In this document: in pieces, positions 1 to 7,943 of the stretch
Layout of the letters: the number at the start of each line of letters is the position of its first letter
How positions within the stretch are numbered: position 1 is the first letter of the stretch
Source: a bacterium
Lineage (GTDB): Bacteria > JAJVIF01 > JAGGVT01
Length of the DNA stretch: 24,253 bases
NCBI GenBank assembly: GCA_021157815.1
Contig: JAGGVT010000064.1
Coordinates: 1 to 24,253 of the forward strand
Reading direction: 5' to 3'
Made by a program: the position numbers and the translations under genes
The notes under the pieces: generated by a model
The model's database searches: none
What the model was told of the DNA's origin: nothing
What the model saw: the letters and a program-made list of their open reading frames with translations, nothing else

Positions 1-47
1 AAATCTGTCATCATAAGTTAAATTAAATGTGCAGAACGGTTATTCAT

Positions 48-121
48 GGATCCATAGCTCAGTTGGTTAGAGCAGCTGACTCATAATCAGCGGGTCGCAG
101 GTTCGAGTCCTGCTGGATCCA
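48..121 (+). tRNA. tRNA with CAT anticodon (elongator Met, or Ile2)
   Basis: A full cloverleaf can be folded. The 7-bp acceptor stem pairs 48-54 with 114-120, with A121 as discriminator. The D arm is closed by GCTC/GAGC. The anticodon stem GCTGA/TCAGC encloses loop CTCATAA, with anticodon CAT at 82-84. The variable loop has five bases and the T arm is GCAGG-TTCGAGT-CCTGC. The first base pair is G-C, so this is not the initiator tRNA, which has an unpaired first position. CAT is shared by elongator Met and by lysidine-modified Ile2, and I cannot separate these by eye. The CCA end is not encoded; a T run follows A121. Confidence 0.95.
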
Positions 122-152
122 TTTTTTCATCCATCGAAGCATCACAAAGACA

Positions 153-650
153 ATGAGACTGATACTTGTTACATTAATTCTAGCGGCAATCAGCGTGTAT
201 GTTTACATCAATTACGACGATGTAAAGTGCTGGATTATGGGTGAGAATCCGAATCATGATGCGATTGAACAATCCATTGAAAAGCCTGATAATCATGCAA
301 CAGCGGTAAAAAACAACGAACCAAAAGAGCCCCAAACCAAATTCCAGCCGGGCGAAGTTGTGTATATTGATTCATCCGTTGGCGACACAATTAAATGGCA
401 TCAAAATGAAGTCCCACTGTGGAAAACCTATGACGGTTCAGACCAGGAGGAATATCAGAATACAAATGTTAGCCTGCCGCACAGGATAAAGGTTAAAGTC
501 GTCAAGTCGGCTCAGGGAGCGGATGATATAACCTGGTATTACATAAGAACCGCAAAGGGACTGCCGACATCCGGATGGGTTCAGGAGCAGTATCTGTCAA
601 AAGAACTTCCCAAAAGAAGAAGAGGAAAAACCGGCGGCTGGGGGTTGTAA
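153..650 (+). CDS. Membrane-anchored SH3-like domain protein
   Basis: This 165-residue protein has an N-terminal hydrophobic segment (about residues 2-20) that reads as a single membrane anchor or uncleaved signal. A charged, probably flexible linker follows (about 25-62). The rest (about 64-150) resembles a bacterial SH3 fold: short beta strands, the phrase WYYIRTAKG and the closing GWVQEQYL typical of SH3b domains, which often bind cell-wall peptide. The C terminus is basic (KRRRGK). No good Shine-Dalgarno site precedes the ATG. It starts 31 bp after the tRNA, so read-through from the tRNA promoter is possible. It converges on glmS with a 13-bp gap. The exact role is unknown; the SH3 assignment is inferred from sequence pattern. 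Confidence 0.75.
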   Translation: MRLILVTLILAAISVYVYINYDDVKCWIMGENPNHDAIEQSIEKPDNHATAVKNNEPKEPQTKFQPGEVVYIDSSVGDTIKWHQNEVPLWKTYDGSDQEEYQNTNVSLPHRIKVKVVKSAQGADDITWYYIRTAKGLPTSGWVQEQYLSKELPKRRRGKTGGWGL

Positions 651-663
651 ATGAAATATTCCC

Positions 664-2496
664 CTACTCCACTGTGACGCTTTTTGCGAGGTTTCGAGGC
701 TGATCCAGGTCGGTGCCGCGCTGGTCGGCTATGTGATACGCCAGTAGCTGCATCGGAATTGTCATTACAATAGGTGTCAGGTCGTGAATGGTTTCCGGCA
801 CTTCAAAAATGTGATCCACATTATATTTATCAACCTCGCTTTTATCCTGGCAGAATACGATTGTTTCACCGCCACGCGCTTTAACCTCTTGAAGATTCGT
901 TAGTGTTTTATCGAGAAGATGGTTTTTTGGCGCGAGTATCACGACAGGCATATCCTGGTCAATAAGAGCGATAGGGCCATGCTTCATTTCACCAGCCGGA
1001 TATCCCTCGGCATGAATGTATGATATTTCCTTTAGTTTAAGAGCGCCCTCAAGCGCGATGGGATAATTTATACCCCTTGCAAGAAACAGAAAATCCTGCT
1101 TGTAGATATATCGTCCGGCAAGTTTTTTAAGGTCATTGTTCATCTCAAGAGTTTTTTCAAGGAGGTCGGGAATCTCAACTATGTCATTCAGCATCTTGAT
1201 TCCCTTGGCTTTGTCAATTGTTCCGCTGATTCGTCCGAGGTAGATTGATATCATGAAAAGGCTTACAAGCTGGGTTGTGAAAGCTTTCGTGGATGCCACG
1301 CTTATTTCGGGACCCGCGCGCGTGTAGAGAACGCCGTCTGATTTACGCGCGACCGTGCTTCCAAGCACATTGCAGATCGACAGAATCTTTGCTCCCCGTT
1401 TTTTACCCTCTTCCAACGCGGCGATTGTGTCCGCAGTCTCGCCTGACTGCGAAACGCAAATCATCAGCGTTTTGTCATCAACCTTTGGATTACGATATCT
1501 GAATTCATGTGAATAATCGACGTGCGCTATGAAAGGGCTTCGCTTCTCAATAAGATATTTCCCAACCAGGCATGCATGCCATGCTGTTCCACATGCGACA
1601 AGGTAGATTCGTGAAATGTTTTTCATGAAATCCTCATCGAAGCCCTCAATTTCATCGAGGTAAATGCTGGCGTCATCCCAGTTGATGCGGCTCATGAGGG
1701 TTTCTGAAATAGCGCTGGGCTGCTCGAAAATCTCCTTAAGCATATAGTGCTTGTATCCCTGCTTCTGCGCCATTACAGGATTCCAGTCGATGTGAGTGGT
1801 TTCCTTTTTAATGCTTTCCAAATCTGAATTGAAGAATTCGATCTTCTCGTTTTTTAATACACAAACCTCCCCGTTTTCAAGGAAATACAGATCTTTTGAA
1901 TGCTCTAAAAGAGCGGTAATATCCGATGCAAGGAAAAGCCCTGAACCATTTTTCCCGATTATAAGCGGTGAGGCATTGCAGGTCGCGATAAGAGTTTCGG
2001 GGTCATCGATATGCATGATTCCAAGGGCGTACGCTCCCTGAAGTGATTCGACTGTTTTCTTTACGGTTTTCAGAAGATCTCCGGAATGGTTTTCCTCGAG
2101 AAGATGAGCTACCACCTCTGTGTCAGTTTCCGATTTGAAAACGTGGCCTTTCTTTATCAGGTCCTGTTTAAGGTCGTAGTAATTCTCGATGATTCCGTTA
2201 TGCACGACAACGAATTTGCCTTTACAGTCAGTGTGGGGATGCGCGTTATCCTCGCTGGGACGACCATGTGTTGCCCATCGGGTGTGGCCAAGTCCGGTTT
2301 TAGCGCTGAATGTCTCATTTTCCAGAATTTTTTTAAGCTCAATGATTTTTCCCAAACTGCGCCTGAGTTCAAGTTTACCATTTTCAATAAGCGCCACTCC
2401 GGCGGAATCATATCCGCGGTATTCCATTCTTTGCAATCCTTCCATTATTATGGGAAGGGCATCCAGTTTGCCCGTGTATCCAATTATTCCACACAT
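664..2496 (-). CDS. glmS: Glutamine--fructose-6-phosphate aminotransferase (isomerizing)
   Basis: GlmS makes glucosamine-6-phosphate from fructose-6-phosphate and glutamine, the first step towards UDP-GlcNAc for peptidoglycan and lipid A. The 610-residue length is normal. Cys2 follows the initiator Met (MCGIIGYTG) and is the glutaminase nucleophile. The glutaminase domain (about 1-220) also has RGYDSAG and HTRWATHG. Two SIS sugar-isomerase domains follow (about 285-425 and 460-600), with SQSGETADT, STKAFTTQ and EMKHGPIALID. The protein ends in the conserved LAKSVTVE. GGGAG lies about 10 nt before the ATG. The gene is last in the run ligase, transglycosylase, glmS, which fits a cell-wall role. 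The 78-bp leader is too short for a glmS ribozyme but holds a GC-rich hairpin. Confidence 0.98.
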   Translation of the reverse strand: MCGIIGYTGKLDALPIIMEGLQRMEYRGYDSAGVALIENGKLELRRSLGKIIELKKILENETFSAKTGLGHTRWATHGRPSEDNAHPHTDCKGKFVVVHNGIIENYYDLKQDLIKKGHVFKSETDTEVVAHLLEENHSGDLLKTVKKTVESLQGAYALGIMHIDDPETLIATCNASPLIIGKNGSGLFLASDITALLEHSKDLYFLENGEVCVLKNEKIEFFNSDLESIKKETTHIDWNPVMAQKQGYKHYMLKEIFEQPSAISETLMSRINWDDASIYLDEIEGFDEDFMKNISRIYLVACGTAWHACLVGKYLIEKRSPFIAHVDYSHEFRYRNPKVDDKTLMICVSQSGETADTIAALEEGKKRGAKILSICNVLGSTVARKSDGVLYTRAGPEISVASTKAFTTQLVSLFMISIYLGRISGTIDKAKGIKMLNDIVEIPDLLEKTLEMNNDLKKLAGRYIYKQDFLFLARGINYPIALEGALKLKEISYIHAEGYPAGEMKHGPIALIDQDMPVVILAPKNHLLDKTLTNLQEVKARGGETIVFCQDKSEVDKYNVDHIFEVPETIHDLTPIVMTIPMQLLAYHIADQRGTDLDQPRNLAKSVTVE

Positions 2497-2522
2497 GTGT
2501 CTTTTTCTCCCGCACTCTGTTT

Positions 2523-2542
2523 CCCGGCGAAGGGACGCCGGG
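2523..2542 (-). other. GC-rich hairpin between lytic transglycosylase gene and glmS
   Basis: A perfect 7-bp stem, CCCGGCG with CGCCGGG, closes a six-base loop about 27 nt before the glmS start. No T run follows on either strand, so it does not look like a rho-independent terminator. It may be an mRNA processing or stability element that separates glmS expression from the upstream gene. The function is inferred. Confidence 0.5.
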
Positions 2543-2574
2543 TTACATCTAGAACTGTAAGATCTAACATTATT

Positions 2575-4992
2575 TTAGAAATACACTTTCTCACTTTCGT
2601 TTTTAAGCATGATTTCATATATTCTCTGGTTTACATGGACGTGCCTGATAAAATTCCTTGTCTCCATTGATGGAATCATCTCATAAAACAGATACTTATC
2701 CTTGTCCCAGACTGGGAACATACCTTTCCATTTTTCCACATTACCAGGCCCCCCATTATGTCCTGCAAGAATCATGCCGGCTTCGTTTCCAAGAATATCC
2801 CTAAGATGTTTCTGATACCATACACCATATTTAAGATTTGTGTTTGGGTCTGTCAGTTTGGATTTCTTGAATCCCCTGCTCTCTTTGAAATATTGAGCTA
2901 TCCATTTTCCGGTCGATGGCATTATCTGCATTAGTCCCAGTGCGCCGGCTGATGATTTCGCATTTTTTCTGAAATAGCTTTCCTGCCTGATTATTGCAAG
3001 TATAAAGGAGATGGAAAAATTATATTCAATCGCAAGTTTTTCAATTTCATCCCTGTATTTCATTGGAAACGCACTTTGGAAAAACCAGTCTGAGTAACCT
3101 TTTTCTAATTGAGCCTGGAAATTCCCGGCTGTGAAATCGCGCGTTTTGAGGATGCCATCATGAGGCCCTTTATTGATAAATGCGAGGTGGCATAGAACCA
3201 TTCTGCCGTAGGGGTCGTTTTGATTGTTAAGAAATTCGTATTCCTTCTCGGCAAGGTCGTAACATCCGGCAAGGAAATATTCCCAAGCGAGATTGCTCTT
3301 GTTTTGGTTTACCGCCGGATATGCTCTGGATGGCTCGATGTGCATATCGACAGGGCATTTCTTTGCAATGAAACTATAATACGCCAGTGGATACTCCTCG
3401 CAGTATTTCAATCTCCCCTTCCCTATCTTGTTCAGGTAGTAATCGCCTTTCAGCCTGTCCTCGTATAGCGTTCCGTTTTCCTTCAGTAGTCTGGCGTATT
3501 TTTCAGTTTTTGCTTTATCCTTATTATAGTGCGACAGGACAACGAGGTAGTTTAATCCCTCGGAGGCGTATTGTGAATCGGGGAAGGATTCGGCGAGTTC
3601 GCTGTAATATTTTTCAGCTTTTTTTCTCCATCCGTTCTCGTATGCGATTCTCGCAATCTCTCTGAGCGCCCAATCGCTCATTGAGCCTTTTGCCTTGCCC
3701 GCGAGAGAGTAATATTTTTCCGCGGATGCGACATCCTTTTTTAATCCGTACACTTCGCCCATCAGGGCGTAAATCGAGGTTTTGAGTTCTTTGTCGTCTG
3801 TAAGCGCAATCGCAGACTTACATTCCTTCAAGCTGGAATCTAGCTCCCCTACTCCCTTCTGGCGTTTTGCCAGTATTAATCGCGCGTACGCGAGGTTGTT
3901 TTTCTCAAGTGTAGGAATGAGCTTGTCGATAAGTTTCTTTGACTGATGAAACCTGCCGTTTACGACAAGAACGTTGCATGTTTCAAGAAGGACATCCGAT
4001 TTGTCGATTTGCATCAAGCCTTTATCCCAATCCTCGTAAACCTGAATCGCGCGCTTGAATACTTCATTATCTAATGGAAAGCGCTTGAGAAGGCTGGAAA
4101 GCGCACTTCCTGCAAATTCAGATGATGTTACATCCAAAGCTGCTTCCTGAGCAATGAGCAGTTCCTGCAGGTATTCGGAGTTTTCGCCTATTTTAATTCC
4201 CCTGTCAGCAGATTCAAGAGCCTCTTTGTTTTTACCAGTTTCATGAAGCATTGATGAGAGGTAATAGCACGCAAGTGGCGCAAGGCGGGAATTTTGATTT
4301 CGATCGATGAACTGATTAAACAGTCCAATGCTTTTCGATTTGTCATCATCAGGCATATATGTTTTAGCTAGAAGATAACCGGATGTTTCGGCAAGGACTC
4401 CGCCATTTTTGGATAAATCCTGGAATACTCTCCTTGCCTCGGTTCGACGCCCCTCTTTAAGAAGAAGGTATCCTTTTAAAAATAGGTTGCGAACGTGGAT
4501 GTATCCGGTATCACTTAGCTTCAAAATATTATTAATAATCTTGTAGGCTTCCCCGTAAGTGAACGGTTCATTCTGGAAGTTACGTTCTACATATAGCCAG
4601 TTTTCCAAATCGCCCCGTAGAGTTTTGTAGCTATTGATTTTGGATTTTAAGGATTTGTACTCTCTGCTGTTTTTATCCGCCTTGGACAGGAAATACTCCG
4701 CTTCATGGATTTCGCCTTGAAGAAATGCCGATTCAGCGCGGGTGATGTCGCTTTTTGAATTGCCCAGTGAGATATTCGTGAATGAATTTAGCTGCTGGCG
4801 TCGTTTTGCCAGTTCCTCCAGTTTATAAGGGTCTTTTCCTGGGAATTTTTTCTGTATGGCTGGCAGGTTGGAAATAATATGGAAAGCGATGAAAATCGCG
4901 ATTATAAACAGGACACATAACGCGCAGGTGTATCGACTAACGCCGCCTTTATCACTCAGAAGAAATATATGAAACGTTGATTGTTTGCCCAT
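2575..4992 (-). CDS. Soluble-type lytic murein transglycosylase with TPR-like superhelix
   Basis: This 805-residue protein should cleave the MurNAc-GlcNAc bond of peptidoglycan on the outer side of the inner membrane. Residues about 21-43 form a membrane anchor. About 60-600 is a long array of TPR-like helical repeats (for example AEKYYSLAGKAKGS, AEKYYSELAESFPDS), comparable to the superhelical part of E. coli Slt70. The C-terminal SLT domain (about 655-790) has the catalytic Glu671 in RQESYF and the GLMQIMPST motif. The third family motif, usually AYNAGPG, here reads GHNGGPG (around residue 746), so the Tyr is replaced by His. No clear Shine-Dalgarno site precedes the ATG, which lies 13 bp after the ligase stop, so coupling to the ligase gene is likely. 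Confidence 0.92.
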   Translation of the reverse strand: MGKQSTFHIFLLSDKGGVSRYTCALCVLFIIAIFIAFHIISNLPAIQKKFPGKDPYKLEELAKRRQQLNSFTNISLGNSKSDITRAESAFLQGEIHEAEYFLSKADKNSREYKSLKSKINSYKTLRGDLENWLYVERNFQNEPFTYGEAYKIINNILKLSDTGYIHVRNLFLKGYLLLKEGRRTEARRVFQDLSKNGGVLAETSGYLLAKTYMPDDDKSKSIGLFNQFIDRNQNSRLAPLACYYLSSMLHETGKNKEALESADRGIKIGENSEYLQELLIAQEAALDVTSSEFAGSALSSLLKRFPLDNEVFKRAIQVYEDWDKGLMQIDKSDVLLETCNVLVVNGRFHQSKKLIDKLIPTLEKNNLAYARLILAKRQKGVGELDSSLKECKSAIALTDDKELKTSIYALMGEVYGLKKDVASAEKYYSLAGKAKGSMSDWALREIARIAYENGWRKKAEKYYSELAESFPDSQYASEGLNYLVVLSHYNKDKAKTEKYARLLKENGTLYEDRLKGDYYLNKIGKGRLKYCEEYPLAYYSFIAKKCPVDMHIEPSRAYPAVNQNKSNLAWEYFLAGCYDLAEKEYEFLNNQNDPYGRMVLCHLAFINKGPHDGILKTRDFTAGNFQAQLEKGYSDWFFQSAFPMKYRDEIEKLAIEYNFSISFILAIIRQESYFRKNAKSSAGALGLMQIMPSTGKWIAQYFKESRGFKKSKLTDPNTNLKYGVWYQKHLRDILGNEAGMILAGHNGGPGNVEKWKGMFPVWDKDKYLFYEMIPSMETRNFIRHVHVNQRIYEIMLKNESEKVYF

Positions 4993-5005
4993 TCAATTAT
5001 TCAAG

Positions 5006-6487
5006 CTATCCGCACTGATTGCGGATATCGATAATTCGCTTTTCCTTTAATTCGGTTTCCATGCCTAATCTTTTTAGAACGTCATCTGTTGATTCAATAA
5101 CAATTCTGTTTGGAGCGAACTCAAATCTCTTTGTAAATTCATGCACTATTTCTCGGGTTAAACGGTCCTGGTCGGAGTCCTTTTTTAGTGAGATATAAAA
5201 TGTAACGCTGTCGGTTTCCAGAGGGTCGTTATTCACTTTGCCGATTTCAACCTGCCATTCGACAATCTCATTGAAAGCGTGAATAATTTCATCAACATCA
5301 TTCATATTGACCAGTGTGCCTTTTACCTTCGCAAGATTGAGTTCCTTTTTGTTTGTCAGCCTTGTAAGGTTGGAGGTCAGCCTGGGTACTGTACGGCCGC
5401 AAGCCGGACATGGCTTGTAGAGAATTCCACCCTTGGTATAATCGCCTGTCCTGAAGCGAATAACGACACTTCCCCGTGAATCGATTGATGTATAAACGAT
5501 TTCACCCGGCTGCCCCTCGCCAACCGGTTCGCCTGACTCAGTATCGACAATTTCAAATATGCCCATATCGGGAAACAGATGGTATCCCATTTGCTCACCC
5601 TCTGGACATTCTATGAACGCCATTTTTGCTTCGGTGAAGCCGTAAGTGCTAAGTATTGCAACATTATCCGCGCCACCGGATTGCAGAAAACGTCTAAATT
5701 TATCGCGATGTCCCTGTGTTGTCCTTTCAGCGCCAAGAGCGATTGATCTAATGGAACTTAGGTCCATACCTTTTTCAGACGCTATCCTGAGAATATGATA
5801 TACATATCCCGGAACACCTGTAATATTGGTAGGTTTCAGAGTTGATATTAGGTCGAGTATTCTGTGAGTTCCCAGAGTTTTGCCGCCGCCGGAATGGAAT
5901 CCGGGAACTCCAGATGATTCGGAACCAGCATACACCACCCAGAACGCCAGATGAGGAGCATAGGGAAACAGGTTTAACAGAAAATCCTTTCCTTTGACCA
6001 TGCCTGCTACATCATAGAGGCGCTTTCCAGCTTCCTTTAGCCGAAGAACATCGTGGCTAGAATATACAAACGGAACCTGTCCGGCGGAACGTCCTGTGGT
6101 AGCAGTGAAAAAGACAGGCAGGTACTCGTCAAGGATTTGGGATTTTGGTGATTTTCCCCTGATTAGTTTACCGGCAATCAATTCTGATTTTCGTTTGGTT
6201 GTCAGTTGAGACGAGACAGTATCCGGGTTGGGCTGCAGAATAAACTCACGCGATTTGGCAGGATTCTCCTCGGTTGGGATCATGTCGAGCTTTGTGGTAA
6301 ACGGAAGGTGTTTTAAATCATCCAGCGTTTTGAGTTTCTCCACTTGAAATTTGCCTTCTTTATGGAGTCGCGAGTAATGGGGACTGAACCGGATTACCTG
6401 ATTCACCAGAAATTTCTTCAACATGCTTAGTTGATATGAGCGTTGTTTTTCAATTGTCCATTTATCCCAGTTTGACGCAAATCTCAT
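5006..6487 (-). CDS. PaaK-like (phenylacetate--CoA ligase family) AMP-forming acyl-CoA ligase
   Basis: This 493-residue protein belongs to the adenylate-forming enzymes of the PaaK/coenzyme F390 synthetase group, which activate a carboxylic acid with ATP and pass it to CoA. The N-terminal region has the family pattern of a long helix followed by LPFTTKLDM. The phosphate loop is TATTGRSAG (128-136). Other landmarks are YGFTEAK (282-288), RTGDY (346-350) and CPACGRTVPRL (360-370), a signature of the PaaK group. The small C-terminal domain ends KEKRIIDIR, which probably carries the catalytic Lys. The substrate is unknown; no phenylacetate pathway genes are nearby. The phosphate loop differs slightly from the usual SSGTTG. 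GGTGA lies 6 nt before the ATG. Confidence 0.85.
   Translation of the reverse strand: MRFASNWDKWTIEKQRSYQLSMLKKFLVNQVIRFSPHYSRLHKEGKFQVEKLKTLDDLKHLPFTTKLDMIPTEENPAKSREFILQPNPDTVSSQLTTKRKSELIAGKLIRGKSPKSQILDEYLPVFFTATTGRSAGQVPFVYSSHDVLRLKEAGKRLYDVAGMVKGKDFLLNLFPYAPHLAFWVVYAGSESSGVPGFHSGGGKTLGTHRILDLISTLKPTNITGVPGYVYHILRIASEKGMDLSSIRSIALGAERTTQGHRDKFRRFLQSGGADNVAILSTYGFTEAKMAFIECPEGEQMGYHLFPDMGIFEIVDTESGEPVGEGQPGEIVYTSIDSRGSVVIRFRTGDYTKGGILYKPCPACGRTVPRLTSNLTRLTNKKELNLAKVKGTLVNMNDVDEIIHAFNEIVEWQVEIGKVNNDPLETDSVTFYISLKKDSDQDRLTREIVHEFTKRFEFAPNRIVIESTDDVLKRLGMETELKEKRIIDIRNQCG
5008..5026 (-). other. Hairpin over the ligase stop codon
   Basis: ATCCGCA pairs perfectly with TGCGGAT around a five-base loop. 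The stem covers the last codons of the acyl-CoA ligase and part of its stop, 16 nt before the transglycosylase ATG. No T tract follows, so it is not a standard terminator. It could influence coupling between the two genes; that is an inference only. Confidence 0.35.
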
Positions 6488-6533
6488 AAGCTGTCACCAC
6501 GAAATCCCTGGATTAGAACACATATAAATAGCC

Positions 6534-6795
6534 ACTATTGTCCGGTTAAGTTAAAACCAATTCCCGGCTTATTGGTATTTATCAGACATGAATCGCAAGT
6601 GAATATCAAATCGTTCTATCCGTAAAAAGGGGACAGTCCACAACAGGCTTCAAATCTGATATTATCAATCTACTTCACTGCAAACCCTCATGTATGCTGT
6701 ATTTATTCACCTGGCTGGGACAGTCCCCTTTTTTATACCGTTATAGAGTAATCCTTTATTTTTCTGCTTCTATTCAAATTTAATCGGACATTAGT
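6534..6795. repeat. Degenerate element with TGTCCG-type inverted ends
   Basis: The 23-bp sequences 6534-6556 and 6773-6795 are imperfect inverted repeats (18 of 23 matching), with the shared core TGTCCGnTTAA read inwards. They bracket most of the 320-bp non-coding gap between the acyl-CoA ligase and the propeller-like gene. The right-hand end also matches 21923-21966 in another gap (34 of 44 positions from 6759-6802). This pattern fits the decayed ends of an insertion sequence or MITE; no transposase remains. Outside these repeats and the nested element, I see no gene in 6488-6807. Confidence 0.5.
6624..6734. mobile_element. 111-bp MITE/REP-like element, copy 1
   Basis: The element begins AAAAAGGGGACAGTCC and ends GGGACAGTCCCCTTTTTT, so the ends are inverted repeats. 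The 13-bp core GGGGACAGTCCCC is itself a palindrome around one base. A homologous copy lies at 18726-18854, sharing both the ends and internal phrases such as CCACA, CTTCAAA and ATTATCAA. No coding capacity is present. The hairpin ends followed by T runs mean a transcript in either direction would end in a terminator-like structure, which could serve the propeller-like gene upstream on the minus strand. Mobilisation by a transposase elsewhere in the genome is an inference. Confidence 0.75.
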
Positions 6796-6807
6796 AATAA
6801 ATAGCGC

Positions 6808-7926
6808 TTACTGAAAAGCCTTTAGTTTGAATTTACTTTTTATCTTGCCCTCTTCGTCGTAATCGACAACAAGAAGGTCTCGTTTTTCCTCAAATGGATA
6901 GAATAGTTTAATACTGTCCTTTGTCCGCGTAAAGAAAACATGGTTGAGGTTGTATCCGAGAAAAACCTCTTTTGGCAATTCCAGCGAAAGCAGGTTGAAA
7001 AAGTGGAATTTCTCTTTCATCGACCAATCGAGAATTGACAATCCACGAAGATCAGGTTCGCCTTTGATACCCTCCCTGAATCCAAGCACTGAGCCGTAAA
7101 GACCATCATCCCGGATAAAGCTCTTCCCTTGGAGCGGTTTGAAAAAAGATGGTGAATCCGGAGTTTTAGGAAACCATGGAACCTCCAGTTCCATGTGATT
7201 GATTAGTTTGCCGTCCTTGTCAAGTTCGAGAGCCGAGAAATATTCACCACGCGACCACTCATCGCCTGATACTTTCATATTACCAACCAACAATAATTTT
7301 TCATCCTTCAGCGCGAATAAGTTTCTGCCATAGTAATGCTCCAATCTGCCCCCAATCATGTTTTCAGGAAAGATGTTTTTCAACTCGCGAATTCTGCGAA
7401 GTATGCCTGTATCGTCGAATTTATGCAATTCAAGAATGTTATTCAGAACCCAGATATCTCCTTCAGGTGATACATCAAAATCCTTCAGTTTGAATCCCGG
7501 AGGAAATATCAAAACGCCTTTGTCGCCAAACTCCCTGTCCTGCCTTCCGGTTTTGTCAATACGTACAAGCTGAAGATCAGCGCCCATTATGAAGCCTTCC
7601 TTGCCCGGAAGGAGGACATATAAGTAACCGTCCTGAGAGCAAACAAGTTTCAGAGGGAATGGTTCGCAGCAGAAATTGGGAAGAACCAGCCTGAATATTT
7701 TTCGATTTTCACCGTCAGCCGTAAACGCTTTGAGATGCGGCCTGTCAGTAGCCCAGTGAATCGCGATAACGTAAATGTTGCCGTCATCATCAATCACAAC
7801 ATCCCTAAGAGGATAATCGTCACTTTGCGGAATAATGGTTCCTCTGGCTACTGCGCTTGTGATGAGTAATCCAAGAAGGCTCGCAGCCAGAAGGAATGTA
7901 ATTGTGATTTTCAACGCTGTTTTCAT
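6808..7926 (-). CDS. Exported protein of unknown function, probably a beta-propeller
   Basis: This 372-residue protein has a clear signal peptide (about 1-28: MKTALK, a hydrophobic core, then TSAVARG). The mature part shows repeated short phrases of NHL or six-bladed-propeller style, such as DVVIDDDGNIYVIA, LVCSQDGYLYVLLPG, LKDFDVSPEGDIWVLN and LLVVDYDEEGKIKSKF, spaced roughly as propeller blades. I see no catalytic motif. AAGGA stands 9 nt before the ATG. It lies 17 bp after the acyl-CoA dehydrogenase gene and is probably co-transcribed with it, though the functional link is unclear. It may bind a ligand or act as an extracytoplasmic scaffold. The propeller assignment is from pattern only. 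Confidence 0.7.
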   Translation of the reverse strand: MKTALKITITFLLAASLLGLLITSAVARGTIIPQSDDYPLRDVVIDDDGNIYVIAIHWATDRPHLKAFTADGENRKIFRLVLPNFCCEPFPLKLVCSQDGYLYVLLPGKEGFIMGADLQLVRIDKTGRQDREFGDKGVLIFPPGFKLKDFDVSPEGDIWVLNNILELHKFDDTGILRRIRELKNIFPENMIGGRLEHYYGRNLFALKDEKLLLVGNMKVSGDEWSRGEYFSALELDKDGKLINHMELEVPWFPKTPDSPSFFKPLQGKSFIRDDGLYGSVLGFREGIKGEPDLRGLSILDWSMKEKFHFFNLLSLELPKEVFLGYNLNHVFFTRTKDSIKLFYPFEEKRDLLVVDYDEEGKIKSKFKLKAFQ

Positions 7927-7943
7927 TATATTTAATCCTTAAG

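Noticed and set aside
2497-2574. Possible glmS ribozyme in the glmS leader
   Set aside because: The gap is only 78 bp, shorter than the ribozyme core, and no matching core was seen; only a simple hairpin is present.
2086-2670. Plus-strand frame of 194 residues across the start of glmS
   Set aside because: It lies opposite glmS and its leader, has no recognisable domain, and glmS is certain in the other strand.
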